From Ctena decussata (taxonomy: Eukaryota > Mollusca > Bivalvia > Lucinida > Lucinidae), in assembly GCA_963989385.1 (NCBI GenBank), contig OZ022499.1:35704993-35768992 (forward strand): DNA of 64,000 bases, read 5' to 3'. Below the pieces are notes generated by a model. It was given only the letters and a program-made list of their open reading frames with translations. It was not told the origin of the DNA and did no database searches. Positions within the stretch are counted from its first letter, which is position 1. Every line of letters begins with the position of its first letter. Shown one piece after another: positions 12,171 through 23,547 of the stretch. Made by a program: the position numbers and the translations under genes.

Positions 12171-12948
12171 GCTACTCTAAAAATGTCCTAACATCATTTT
12201 TATCGTTTCCGTACAAAATTTGTTGCAGATGCTACCATCCCTATTTCTGGTTTGGTAGGTAAAGTGTTATTTTTTCTGCAGTACTGTTTTAATAGTGACT
12301 TACCCAGTAAATAATGTCCTGTTCACTAGGATAGTATTCTGTGACTGTGACTGTGAATCGTACTTTGGTGTCAGGATATACTACTACTGTTTCTAAAAAC
12401 AAAAAACCTTAGTGATATCAATGACGGTAAAGCTTAATTAAAGATCGGAAATCCGAAACAATGAAATTTAGGAAAACACCTAATAATTCTTAAGCTAATG
12501 GGGCGCATTTGACTGTCCAAAAAACAAAATGACACGATTAACTATTTCAGGCACTTGAACTTAAACCGTAGTATTTCATCAGATACGGACTGAATCATAA
12601 GAACTGTAAATCCTGAGTTTTGGCAAACAGATTGCTTAATACTATTTCACGACATTGAAGCTGGAGAAAAGTAATATTTAGAATCATGAACTGATAACGA
12701 TAGTTCCGCAATGGTAAATAATTATTTCGATTATGAGGAGAAACTCTAACATTCAATATTTTCTCAAAATCACTTTTGAAGCGTACTTTTAGGTATGCAA
12801 ACATAGAACATCACGGACGTGACAACACGCGTAAGTAATTTCTGCTTTGTTCAGAATCATAGATAAATTTTGGACTAAAACGAAAATAAGAGTCTCAGTT
12901 TTATTTAAGAAATAGATCAGCTCTACCAGTGAATTGTTGAGTAATAGT
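12171..12948. other. Intergenic, no gene
   Basis: No supported exon, RNA gene or recognisable repeat. Confidence 0.45.
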
Positions 12949-13039
12949 TCACTGTTCGGAGGTCAGTTGTAAAGTAGATCATATCACGACCGCGGATCGC
13001 GAGTGATATATCTACTTACAACTGACCGAAAAATAGTGA
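12949..13039. repeat. Near-perfect 91-bp foldback
   Basis: The left arm TCACTGTTCGGAGGTCAGTT... and the right arm ...AACTGACCGAAAAATAGTGA pair over about 38 bp. The short GC-rich centre includes CCGCGG. The terminal TCACT/AGTGA and the size suggest a small palindromic MITE. Many similar foldbacks occur at 19.5-26.1 kb. Confidence 0.75.
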
Positions 13040-14674
13040 AAAAGTCTTTTCCACTCAAATTCACAAACCTTCCTGCCAGCGCGTTTTTTGGTCTCACTAA
13101 TATTCTCAACTGTATCGTCTAATGTCTCCAAACGTCACAAAATTTCATCAGTATTGCCAGTGACGTCAGCAATTAGACTCACGTGCTCCGAAACAGTCAA
13201 TTGTTGCAGAATAAAACACGAAGACTTTCCATTTCTTCTATAGGCGCACTGTGTTAGAATAACTGTTTAGAAGCAATAAGGAAATGTGCGGACGCCCTAC
13301 ATAGCCGTCAACCGGCTTCAGCAGAACTCCATTTCCATATAACTTTTAATAGTAATTATAATGCGTTTTAAAATGTATATATGGATGTGTTGCAGAATAT
13401 TTCTTTTATATGGTTCACAAAACACTGCAGAACCCAAGACGGGGATTGTTGCAACCTGAAATCGATTAAAGCCCTTAAGTAATTTATCATTAACTGTTCC
13501 AAGGCTGTGTTTTGTTGTAATTAGCCATTATTGTTTGTTGGCTTTCTGTAAGACAATCACTTTTTGTACATAATGAGCCCGTCTTCTAGGTTTACACTGC
13601 TTTCGTCTTTGATATATCTTTTGACAAAATATTATTTGAAGAGATTGACGTCTACTGTTTCGCCGTTTGTTTGTTCGTTTGCTATTTTTAATAGTAGTAG
13701 TAGTAGCAGTAGTAGTAATATCATTATTTGGCGCTTTAAGTGTTATTAAAACATCTTATAGGCAAAAAACAACAACTTAATTCTTAACCTGTGTCTTATG
13801 TCAGTTCTGCATTTAAGGATTATTTACTAGTTATTAGCAAATGTTACACAGCGTAGATCCTGGTTAGGAACATTTTGATTTGAATCTACCCTTTTGTAAA
13901 ACATGATCAGCTCCTACAAAATGTATAGCAGACCCTCTTTCAAGTTTTATTTTAAAGGTCAATAGCTCTATACGTTCGTGACGTATCTCTGCAAGACCTT
14001 CACTACAGTTCTGTCAAGGTAATTTGCCAGCTTTAAACAAATAAAACATTATTGAAGTCCTCATTAATAAGGGATAAAAAGTTATTTGGGTCATTTTATT
14101 TGAGAACCAAATTGACCAAATGGCCTACAAGCTTGAACAATATCATGAAATTGCAATGTACGAGAATACTAATTTATCTATTCATTGTTTCGCTTCTATT
14201 TATATTGTACATGTATTACCGGGCGGGAAACCAGAAAAATAACCAGTATTGTGCGGGAGAGGTCTTCTGGTTTTTTGTTTTGTTATGCTTTTTTCAAAAC
14301 GCATCCTCACCATCTTTGGCCAGTTTGATGACAATTTTGAACATCGACCTGACTTGTGTCATCAAACGTGCAGACAGCACCGCTTTTCATATTGATTTAA
14401 TACGCTTTTACACTGGCAGGACAATAGAGTCTTCAACGCATTCGTGCTGTCGGTCGTACGCCTGTGTGAGAATATATAATTCCTCAATCTTGGTTAACAT
14501 AAAATGACACTGAAATTCTAAGATAGGCTCGAGCGAAAGCAGAGCCAGATCAAACAACTCTCAAAACGCAGCCTGATAAGGTCATACACGGTTTGCCGTT
14601 TCATTTGCATCTTTTGAATGCATTACTGCATAGTAAAACCAATCTGTTCCATTCTCGAGACAATTATGGTAAAC
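13040..14674. other. Intergenic; no supported gene
   Basis: An (AGT)n patch lies at about 13,690-13,716. Positions 13,850-13,900 weakly resemble the 'TAGATCCTGATTA..' part of the M2 repeats near 52.2 kb. A 151-codon open frame at 14,052-14,507 has one hydrophobic segment but no recognisable family, and I do not call it a gene. A perfect 11-bp inverted repeat (GTTTGATGACA / TGTCATCAAAC) lies at about 14,322-14,372. Confidence 0.4.
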
Positions 14675-14909
14675 GAGCCGCGACACGAGAAAACCAACAA
14701 AGTGATGGGGCGCCAAGCGAAGACTCTGGTCAGTTTTGGCAACCGCCCAATCGGACCAGACCCTTTGATATGCGCTTGAAAGGTAGCTTAGGTCAAAGCT
14801 AGCACCATGCGGACAGTGAAGACTCTGAACAGACTGGGCGGGTGCCCAGGCTGATCTGAGTCTGCGCTGGGCACACAACCACTTTGTTTGTTTTATCGTG
14901 TCGCGGCTC
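14675..14909. mobile_element. Foldback MITE, family M1
   Basis: The terminal inverted repeats are GAGCCGCGACACGA..AAAAC and its complement ...CGTGTCGCGGCTC. The interior carries paired 'GCGAAGACTCTGGTCAG' and 'CTGATCTGAGTCTGCGCTGG' type segments that can fold back. Other copies lie at 19,146, 23,342, 31,479, 43,524, 43,972 and 55,009. No reliable target duplication is seen. It has no coding capacity. Confidence 0.8.
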
Positions 14910-17254
14910 GAATATTTTAGTCTTTAAGATGTCCATATTTTTAATTCCTACGGCAAATCATGATATGATCTGCATTGGGGATGAGTTTCTTTTGTTTCGA
15001 ATAAATAGCTATTACGGTTATTACATAAAACAATACTACCATATCAAGCTAAAAAAGTTCGAATCGTTCTTCAAAAAAGATACCCTGTTCCGTGGGTGAT
15101 TACCGTGATGAGCAAGCGTCATTTAATGCAAAGCTGCGCTGCACTCACATTAAAAACCCTATCCACGGCGACACTGATGAGACGTCGTATCAATAGCCTT
15201 TGCTGTTAACTTCCTGGTCATATTCGGGCACCTGCCTATATTGGGTGTTTTTGTGTTGATTTTATTCTGCAATGGGACCACAAAATACCTATGACATGGA
15301 AATTTAGTGTCATTCATTACTTACTAGGGGAATTTGGTGAGGCCATCTGTCGCATTCGATTGGCTACTTAATTGCAGATTTAGCAAAATGGTAAATATAA
15401 TGCAATCATATTTTTGTAAAAAAAATCTGAACGCCAAATGCCTAAAAATAGAACACGAATGTTTTAACACTTTAATCAATTTACACACTCTGTTATTTAT
15501 TTGTTTTTGTCTTTTTCAATCATATGTCCATATCGTTTCATGCACATCTCCTAATACAGCTGCAAAGCATGCTTTTCAGTTGGAATTGCGCCCCAGGCTA
15601 ATTTCAACGAAGCTGAGGGGCTTGATGTTTTTCCGTCTATCCTTTCGAACAACTATCTGTTCAAACAGTTCAACCCTAAGTGCAAGGGTCCTGAATTTGC
15701 ATGAGTGCAAGAGTCCTGAATTTGCATGAGTGAGACGGCCGTCAATGATTGTTTCAATCTGACTATTACTAATACAGAGTAATGCCCTTTTCAACATTAG
15801 TAGTAGCTACTGTCAATTCAAGTATTGATACGTCCAGTGCGAACGTGTTTGTTGAATTTCTAGCCTTGTGATCACCTATATGGCTGTTCACTTCGTGTTT
15901 TGTATTATGTAGGCCCAAAATGCTCCTGTATCGCATATCTCAGTTCATGGGACGATAATATGAAACAAAAAATATAGTGATAATAATAATAAAATAAACT
16001 GCAAAATTATCGTTTTTGTTAATGTACATGGCCAGTGATTTCCGTGTAGAAAAAACGATAAAGACTGACAGACTATTTGTTGGATGCGTCCACAAATGCA
16101 TATCTCCGAGTTGAAAAAAAATGACATATAGAAGTTATACTATCATATTTTCCTACTATCTCTTCTCTGATTGAAATAAAGAGTATATTTTAGCTGTATT
16201 TTAATGCTGAAAGTGTTGGTGGTCATATGTATGGCGGACAGAGCATGATAAGAAAGGGAGGAAATTTGGATTGTAACGGACAACTTAACTTTTATCATTA
16301 CTTTGGAGTTTTACCATGATAATCCATAAAGAAATGGAAACACAAGCCAAACACAACGTTATAGAAATTTAGTATCAGTTTCATGAATGCGTCTTATTTC
16401 AAGGGGCACATAACTCTGTAATTAATGAATATTCCAATAGTGCTTACAGTTAACCTCTTCAGGTCTGATGCATACCGACACTGTGTGTAAGTTTGAAGAA
16501 GGTCCACTGAAAAAAGATGTTTTTCGAGAAGAGGCTTTTTGCAATTATCCAAATTAAGCAAGAGTCCATTACTCCGCAGTCAATAGTTTAAAGCTAAAAT
16601 CCCTACACGTACAATACATCATTGGGTGCTGGGTAACTTTCAGTGCTGGGACATCCTACTAATTTGGATAACAGTAGGGTGAGTGCCTACTGTGCTTGCA
16701 GTAGGTGGTGGATTGTGTTGTTTTGACATTTGTTTTTCTCCCCTGCCTATCATATCTCTTTTCTTTATAGACTGAAATATTGTCTCGAAGAGCCGTTTAA
16801 TCCAAAACAACCAACCACCAAACCAATACACCATGAAGTATAAGACATTAATACGGTTCAGCTTACTGCCTTAAAAATGTATCAAACGTCTGTTCGAGGG
16901 CGCACGATTGTGCCAAACCATAAGAAAATCGGTCTTTTAGGGCATATGCAGTCAGCGAAAGCCCAGATCATCCTGTCAACTGTGCAGTGTAATCAAAGCA
17001 CTTGCTATCCTCCGACATAATGATTCTGTGAGCGGATAACAAAGATCATTACCAGAGTGCGTGTAAGGCATATGCTGTGAGAATATGTTCTGATGACTCA
17101 TGTTTTCTTTCTTTTTCTGTCAGTGTTGCTCATGATAGTCAGATGACATTGATGTTACACCCCCTTCAACAAGATTTCAGTCATATTAAGATGAAAGGTT
17201 GTATGCAGTTGAATTCCTATTTCCACCGCCGACTTGATAGGTCATGTTAAAGGC
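14910..17254. other. Intergenic; contains one copy of a dispersed repeat pair
   Basis: About 15,000-15,200 resembles 18,488-18,665 in the same orientation (shared CCCTGT..CGTGG, GATAATGCAAGCG, CACTCACA..TAAA, GATACTGATCAGAC). A 15-bp direct repeat, GAGTCCTGAATTTGC with variants, occurs at about 15,690-15,727. No gene is supported. The 131-codon frame at 15,334-15,729 has no family resemblance I can name. Confidence 0.4.
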
Positions 17255-17497
17255 TTCCTGTAGCTTAGTGGCCGTTGGAATACTGAGGGTCAGAGGCCCA
17301 CTGTATCTTGGGTACAAGGGATCAAAGGCGGGGCCCATTCCTACATTTTCGCTGCCATATCCTTCCCTGATTCAAAAAATTAACCAATCTACTGCTGGGT
17401 TTACAGACAACCTTTTCCAGTCGCCTGGTGGCCGAACCCGATTCGAACCTGCATCATTAGTGAGTTTCTCTGATCACTTGACCAAGTCGCCGACGGT
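17255..17497 (-). mobile_element. tRNA-derived SINE, family S2
   Basis: On the minus strand it starts with a tRNA-like head (GGTCAAGTGATC, B box GGTTCGAATCGGG). It continues GGCCAcc...TGGAAAAGG, 'AACCCAGCAGTAGATTGGTT', 'TCAGGGAAGGATATGG' and ends in 'AAGATACAGTGGGCCTCTGA ..CCACTAAGCTACAGG'. This matches the intact copy at 54,370-54,605 (-) and the split copy at 32,050-32,144 plus 36,615-36,755 (+). Confidence 0.7.
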
Positions 17498-17594
17498 ATT
17501 GCCCCACCGAAAGAAAAAAGGAAAAAAATAACAAACGAAATGAATGTTTGACATCTGATTTTAAGAGATTTGTGGGACCGGATTGTAATATTTA

Positions 17595-17875
17595 TTATAA
17601 TGCTGCTTTTTGCGTTTTGAAAAAGAACCTTGCAATATCACCAGAGTGCTTGAATAAAAGATAATAAACATGACAGAAACTCCGTTTCTCCGGTTTACCC
17701 ATAGCCCATCTGGACATCGGAATTCCAATCTGATCAAAAAATAATACGAATGACATTGTGTCTCTTCCAGTTATTGTACGGTACTCGTGTATTCCCGTTA
17801 TCTGTTTCTGAAAAGTGCTGTGCCCAATAAAAGGGCGAAATTTGTTGCAAACCAGCCTTAAACTATTTATTTTAC

Positions 17876-17922
<47 letters not shown>

Positions 17923-18070
17923 GATTTCTGATTTAAAGCATTTTATGTTGATGAAAGAACTTCGAATATTCAGGAATATTCAGGAATAAAAATAAACACT
18001 GCAATATATCAGCAGAGGGCTTGAATAAAACTATAAAATCTCCTGTTTCTCCATGTTTGGGGCAACTGTT
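17595..18070 (+). repeat. Dispersed repeat R3, two partial copies around a (CT)n tract
   Basis: The phrase 'TTGCAATATCACCAGAGTGCTTGAATAAAA' recurs with changes at about 17,630 and 17,998, each followed by 'CTCCGTTTCTCC'-like sequence. The same phrase occurs inverted at about 21,970-22,005. A pure CT array lies at 17,880-17,918. Positions 17,595-17,760 also resemble 22,500-22,600, so this locus and the 22 kb locus share an older duplicated or composite repeat that includes an S2 SINE. Confidence 0.55.
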
Positions 18071-18487
18071 GAAAGTCCGATGGGGCCACCATATTGGAGA
18101 TAGCATTGACTCGATAGTACTACATGACATAACGTCCTTGGCGACGTACGTAATATTTACCTATTTTTGACCTTAACGGTATTTCCCCGTTTGGAAAGGT
18201 TTTGTCACCCAGGGAAGCAAACAGAAAGTCACATAAATGTCTCTCTTTGCAAGAGAAGTGATTTTTTAAAAAGTGATACGATACGTATATGCGCTGCAAT
18301 CAATTATCCGCCACCGCTAGCCTTCATATGTTTTAGATTTAAAGATATTAAAACAAATTATTGTTGATACTTGTAGATATTAAGCCATCTCATACGGTAA
18401 ATGCACAATGTGAAATTCAAATTATAGAACAATTCATCAATATCGATGCATATGCTTGCAATCGGTTAATGAAAAGGGCTCCTCTTG
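18071..18487. other. Intergenic, no gene
   Basis: No supported gene or clear repeat. Confidence 0.4.
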
Positions 18488-18665
18488 TTTTGGAAAGAAT
18501 GGATATTGCATAAAACAATTCTTCGATTTTAATCATATTCTGTTCGAAACTTGCTTGAAGAAGTACCCTGTAACGTGGTCGAATATCATGATAATGCAAG
18601 CGCCGATTCATCACTCACACTAAACGAAGCTACACCTGGTGATACTGATCAGACTGCGTTTGAGG
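18488..18665 (+). repeat. Second copy of the 15.0-kb dispersed repeat
   Basis: Direct-orientation partner of 15,000-15,200, strongly diverged. Shared blocks are listed in the 14,910-17,254 entry. The family is unknown. Confidence 0.5.
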
Positions 18666-19145
18666 ATGATTTCGGTATTTTCCTGCCCTCGTTAAGGTCA
18701 AGAATACATACGTAAATGACTGGCGCAACTAATTACGTGCGTCTCACTGTGGTTCTCGAGTTATTAGTCTTCTTGAATGCTTTCTTTCTCCCTTTTTATC
18801 TTTCTCTCTCTGTTATTTATTTATTTCTTATTTTGTTTATTTGCAGTTGCCGTCATGGTCCTAAATATTGAGACGAGGTGCTTTCTGTGCGGGATGGTGT
18901 GGGCTTGGATTAGACAGCTGCCAATGGAGCGGTCTGATCTGAGTCCTCACTGTTCTCCGCATAATGTACATCAAACCGAATATGCTGAAGTATAAATTGT
19001 CTCAATGTTTGGAATTATAAAGGTAACTGAATTGTTAGTTGTTAGCCATGTTGCTGTTGTATTGAATATTGTAGGGGGAGGGCTGTAACTAATGTTGTGA
19101 GAACTTGTAGCCCGACCCCGTTGCTACTATTTGAGCAATTAAAAT
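18666..19145. other. Intergenic, no gene
   Basis: A pyrimidine-rich patch occupies about 18,780-18,840. About 18,890-18,960 carries a GGTCTGATCTGAGTCC phrase like the interior of M1 MITEs and may be an eroded fragment. Confidence 0.4.
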
Positions 19146-19381
19146 GAGCCGCGACACGACAAAACCAACAAAGTGGTTGTGCGACCTGCCAAGACTCAGA
19201 TCAGCCTGGGCATCCGCCCAGTCTGATCAGAGTCTTCGCTGTCCGCATGGAGCTAGCTTAGACCCTTAGCTACTCTTTGAGCACTTAACAAAGAGTCTGG
19301 TCAAATTGGACAGATGCCCATGCTGATCTGAGTCTGCACTAGGCGCACAACGACATTGTTGGTTTTGTCGTGTCGCGGCTC
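19146..19381. mobile_element. Foldback MITE, family M1 (best-preserved copy)
   Basis: The ends are GAGCCGCGACACGACAAAAC and its exact complement, continuing to CAACAAAGTGG / CCAC.TTGTTG. The interior holds AGACTCAGATCAGCCTGGGC and a facing copy, giving an extended foldback of about 236 bp. The flanks AAAAT and ATTAA do not give a clear target duplication. Confidence 0.85.
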
Positions 19382-19530
19382 ATTAATATGTTTAAACTAA
19401 ACGTGCGTCGCGAAGGGCTATACGTCACGAAATACTTCCTAGGCAATGCTATTTTCAATATGGCGGCCCCCATGGACATTCAATAATAACGTCAAACATG
19501 GGAACAACGCAGTTGTCATTTAATAATTGA

Positions 19531-19668
19531 AATTTGATTTTTCAGCGTTCATCGTTTTAGGAAGCCAGTGGCCAAAGCTAAAATTACATAAAGCGCAAAG
19601 CGCTTTTTGTAGAATTTTAGTGACGACCACTGGCTTCTTTACACGATAAACGCTGAAGAATCAAAGTT
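19531..19668. repeat. Long foldback (about 41-bp arms)
   Basis: AATTTGATTTTTCAGCGTTC... to GCCAGTGG on the left pairs with CCACTGGCTTC...AACGCTGAAGAATCAAAGTT on the right. The central segment contains GCGCAAAGCGC. This is the first of a run of foldbacks extending to 26 kb. No coding capacity. Confidence 0.75.
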
Positions 19669-19816
19669 TTATTCTTATATTTACACTTTATTTTGAGACC
19701 CTTCCTTACTGTTTACGTGGTAAATTAATGAGTTATATGCAAACTGTGGGTCGAAGAAAAGTTATTCTAATGCACTTAATAATATAACGCGACGTCTGAT
19801 TGGATAACGTCAAGAA

Positions 19817-19852
19817 TTTGCGACAGTATATTCTGCGATATACTGTCGCAAA
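19817..19852. repeat. Perfect 14-bp-arm palindrome flanked by CCAAT/ACGTC motifs
   Basis: TTTGCGACAGTATA and TATACTGTCGCAAA form perfect arms around an 8-base spacer. On each side lie an ACGTC motif and an ATTGG (inverted CCAAT) motif at roughly mirrored positions: GACGTCTGATTGG on the left and CATTGGCTGACGT on the right. The larger unit of about 120 bp may be one MITE. Confidence 0.7.
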
Positions 19853-20002
19853 CCCGATGTCATTTAGCAACGTCGCTTCTCATTGGCTGACGTTTGGTTT
19901 TACGTTGCTGATAGCGCTTGAAATGGATGTAAACTAGTACATTATGAAAAGTGAAAATGTAGAAAAGTGTTTCAGAATGGGGATAACTGTATTAAAAATT
20001 GC

Positions 20003-20120
20003 CATTTAGGGAGGCAAATCATCAGTTTTATGGTCGCATATTGCGTTTTGCGGCTCGGTTGTCGCGTCGCCGTATAACGCAATTTCCGACCATAAAACAG
20101 ATGATTTACCTCCCCAAATG
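20003..20120. repeat. Long foldback (about 42-bp arms)
   Basis: CATTTAGGGAGGCAAATCAT... pairs with ...ATGATTTACCTCCCCAAATG. The arms end at TTGCGTT / AACGCAA. The loop of about 30 bases is CG-rich. Likely a palindromic MITE. Confidence 0.75.
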
Positions 20121-20397
20121 AAAATTTTAAAGACAGCTGCTATCCCCTAATTAACGTCGTGTTCGGCCATGACGTTAAACAGTCGTCACCATAGAGACGA
20201 TCTCAGTTAATCTGGGCCATTCGCAGACAAAAAATGGCCATTTATACAACCATGCCAGAATTCAAGAAATAACACACGACCGTAATGCTCATTATGTCTG
20301 CTTCAAAGCTCTAAAATATTTTCAGACAATAGTTTTATATTATGGAATATTCACATTCTTGGTGTATATACTGAAAAGCCCTATAGTAAAGCATTGG

Positions 20398-20770
20398 AAC
20401 GTAATGTAGTTTACATTCCAATAATTACATTGAGACACGCGACGTCAATGACGTCAAAATAAACAATGGCTCTCTACAATCCGATTGGACGTCAGCAACG
20501 CCATGACGTCATGCATGCTGTTCAGCTGTTAGCAGAAAAACTGCGGTACATATTCTTTACTGCTTCAATTTAAGCGCTTATATAAGATTTTTCGTGAAAG
20601 ATTTGATTTAAACGAATGTAAATATAAGCAATGAACTTAATTTTTCTGTTGTTTATCGAAGTGTAAACTACATTGGGTCACTAGCAAAGTTTACATGAAC
20701 CCCTTCGGGGTTCATTCACTTTGCACGTAACCCAATGTAGTTTACACTTCGATAAACCTCAGAAAAATGA
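20398..20770 (+). mobile_element. Foldback-ended element, family F1
   Basis: It begins near 'ACGTAATGTAGTTTACATTCC', carries ACGTC motifs and an ATTGGACGTC block (about 20,435-20,515), then CAGCTGTTAGCAGAAAAACTGC. It ends in a 126-bp palindrome (20,641-20,766) with arms of about 60 bp that include TTTATCGAAGTGTAAACTAC. An inverted relative with the same order lies at 25,940-26,315. No open frame of note. Non-autonomous; the superfamily is not determined. Confidence 0.7.
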
Positions 20771-21960
20771 AATTCATTCCTTAAATACCAACTACGTTTA
20801 GAGACATACCCTAACTATTAGAAATGGCGTTTTTTATGACGTTATTTAGATACGTTGAAGGACGATGTCGCATGCGATTTCTTTGACATGCGTAGCATTG
20901 CACATTTACTTTACTGACATTTGATTATTTTGGCTGGTTTCAATTTAAAATGTTTTTCTTTGCTCTTTTGGAACAAAGGGGTTTTCTATGAAGCGCTGCT
21001 TTTTCAAATGACGTCAACGCTTTCAAGATGTGGTCTTACTGACGTTGTGACGTAGGTTACATGTGGCGTAGGTTACAGTACACACTTTTTAACGTTTTTA
21101 TACCATTTAATGTTTAAGTGCATGAAATCTAAGCACACTATTTTGTAGCTGTTACTAGGCAGGATTTTTCACATGAGTTTCAGAGCGATTGCTTTGCTCA
21201 GTTTTAAAAAAAAGCCCGTGACGTAAGGTTACATTCTTACAGAAAAATGCTGGGGTAATGTATTTTAAAGTCGACTAAAATTTACAAAATGGAGCAAATT
21301 TGCACAAATGATATAAAATATTGAACAACACATATTTCTTCGTGGGATGTTGTAAGTTTTATGATGCCGGGCCATTTTAGTTAATACATGTATCATGAAT
21401 TTTCCGCTGTGACGTAGGTTACATAAATTTTGCGACATTAGTTCACAGTCTCATTTCGTAGCAAAAACTACCCTTTAGATATTGTTTAAGCGGGGAAATA
21501 TGTAAGAAATCACCAGAATTTAATAATGGAACCCAATTTTAGGCAGTGATTTATCTTTTTTAGTCGTGCGGCGTTCATATCTGTGCAACGGCAATATTGC
21601 GACATTTAAAAACGTCGCCTGTTAAACCAGGGTATCACTTTTCGAACCAGTCTTAAAAATGTCTAACAAAACGCATGCATGTCTTGGTACTTTTATCTAC
21701 TTCTTTCGACAGAGGGCTCCTTGTCAAAGGGTAAACAGGACCGTTAGTTTGTAATTTAAAGAAAGGTTATGTGAAGGACAAAATTAATAGCTAATGGCCC
21801 ACCTTAACTGAGAACGTCTCCATAACGTGGCGTCAATCGAACGTTACGTAGACCAATCAAGATGTTTGTTTACCTTAGACGTCGCTTGACGACAACGTCA
21901 CACGATCAATTGACGTATATCGGTGTATGAAGCCAGGTTCACCTATGGAAAGTCAGTGGC
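20771..21960. other. Intergenic, with repeated TGACGTAGGTTACA motif
   Basis: The motif GTGACGTAGGTTAC(A) occurs at about 21,047 with a variant immediately after it, at 21,218 (one extra A) and at 21,409. Spacing of roughly 170-190 bp hints at a decayed tandem repeat. ACGTC motifs are also frequent (about 21,008, 21,040, 21,880-21,920). No gene is supported. Confidence 0.45.
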
Positions 21961-22096
21961 AAGTGTAAGTATTGTTTTATTCAAGCCCTCTGCTGATATT
22001 GCAATGTTCTTTTTTTCTTGTATTTATGAAATTGTTTCATCAACAAAATATATTCATACAAAACTAATGACAGACAGACAAACAGACCGACCGACC

Positions 22097-22136
<40 letters not shown>

Positions 22137-22137
22137 G
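21961..22137 (-). repeat. Inverted copy of R3 plus (ACAG)n microsatellite
   Basis: 21,970-22,010 is the reverse complement of the R3 phrase at 17,998 ('GTTTTATTCAAGCCCTCTGC'). It is followed by an ACAG/ACCG tetranucleotide array at 22,070-22,137. Confidence 0.65.
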
Positions 22138-22169
22138 TTTCGTGTGCGTAACAATTTAAGTCTGGCCGC

Positions 22170-22407
22170 AATGCCTGTTCCCTCCCTACTTTCAGGGCTC
22201 ACAGGACTTTTCAGACATACATTTGAAAGGCAGAGCACATCCCACTCCTTTCACTGCGTTATTATTCCCTGATTTGAAAAAAAAATACCCATTTACCGCT
22301 GGTTTGACAAAATGACTTTTCCAGTCGCTGGCTGGCCGAACCCAGATTCAAACCAGCAACCGTCTGCATCAGAACCGAACGTCTCTAATTTTCCGCGGCG
22401 CCGCTAG
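22170..22407 (-). mobile_element. Diverged SINE, family S2
   Basis: The minus strand shows a B-box-like GGTTTGAATCTGGG and then GGCCAGC. It continues with TGGAAAAGTCATTTTGTC, 'AAACCAGCGGTAAATGGG' and a TCAGGGAATAATA block. This is the same order as S2 at 17.3 and 54.5 kb. The end is eroded. Confidence 0.55.
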
Positions 22408-23341
22408 GATTGTGCATCCGAAAAAAATATTAAACCGACTAAAAGTGTGTCAGCTGGTTGTTAGAGCTCTATGGAATCGGATCGTTATATCTATTACATG
22501 TATAATGCCGCTTTTTGCGATTTAAATACACATATCCTTTCTGGACATCGAAAATTTCATTTTGATCACAAATACGAATGATACAATATTTCTTCTACTT
22601 GTTGTAGGGCTTTGCCAAAGATACAGGGGCCTCTTACCCACACCACCCCTATGGCCGCTAAGCTACAAGAATCCTTTAACTTTACCTATCCCACTGACGG
22701 TGGAATTTTGCCTTCTAACTTTTCATTGTCATCTTACCATCATCATGCTATGACTGAAATACTGTCCAAAAGGGCGTTAAAACACAGCTACATATGTGAC
22801 CTAGCTACGGTTGAATTGACAATTCAGCTTAAAAGTAGTATTTCGAAATACTTACTGTAAATACGTTTTGAATCGTAGCCTGAACGTAGATGAAACTATT
22901 TAAGTACTTAGTCATACTTGAAGACCCTGCTACGCATTGCGTACGCTTTCTCACGACTTAATACGTATTGTGACGTTTTATTCTGCGTTTTATTACGATT
23001 TGGTATGTTTTGCGACACTTACTCAAGCGTCACTGTGACTACGTGGTTATCCCGGACAGTACCAAGTACTCCCTAGTAAAACGCACGGACTCGTTTTAGG
23101 TAGGTAAACTGTTCTCATCCCGTATGAAAGCGTGGCACTACTCGTTCGATAACCGGGTAATATGAAGTAAATCGTATTTAAAGGTATTGCAAACGTACTA
23201 GAAACGTAGTAACACATAAATACCTACAAAACGGGGTACATTTATTTTTGTCAAACATAGGATGGCAAACGTACTACAACCCAGCCCTCGATACGTTACA
23301 GTGAGACTGGGGCCTTAAAGTCAATTTTATATGACTACCAT
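22408..23341. other. Intergenic, repeat fragments only
   Basis: 22,500-22,600 resembles 17,595-17,760. 22,720-22,785 carries 'ATGACTGAAATACTGTCCAA.AGGGCGTTAAAA', the 3' core of an S1 SINE. 22,920-23,045 is rich in TACG/ACGT words. No gene is supported. Confidence 0.45.
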
Positions 23342-23547
23342 GAGCCACACCGAAAGAACAGTTGTCAGTAAATATACCTGCACACAGATCAGCCTGCGCA
23401 TACGGGCAGTCTGATACATCTTTTCGCTGTTCCTCACGGAATCATTGTATCAGAGGACAACAAAAGTTCTGGTCAGTTTAGGCGGATGCGCAGACTAATC
23501 TGGGCTTTCGCTGACGTACATGCTCCCGTTTTATCATGGCACGACGC
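23342..23547. mobile_element. Diverged M1 foldback MITE
   Basis: It begins GAGCCACACC and ends near TTTTATCATGGCACGACGC. The interior has CAGATCAGCCTGCGCAT and GGCGGATGCGCAGACTAATC, the paired M1 segments, but both termini are eroded. Confidence 0.6.

Noticed and set aside
14052..14507. Longest open frame (151 codons) with an N-terminal-proximal hydrophobic stretch, like a type II membrane protein first exon
   Set aside because: No recognisable domain downstream, no matching second exon within reach, and the hydrophobic run is common in AT-rich frames. Transcript evidence would be needed.
22070..22137. CRISPR-like array
   Set aside because: It is a pure ACAG/ACCG tetranucleotide microsatellite without spacers. 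The window is eukaryotic.
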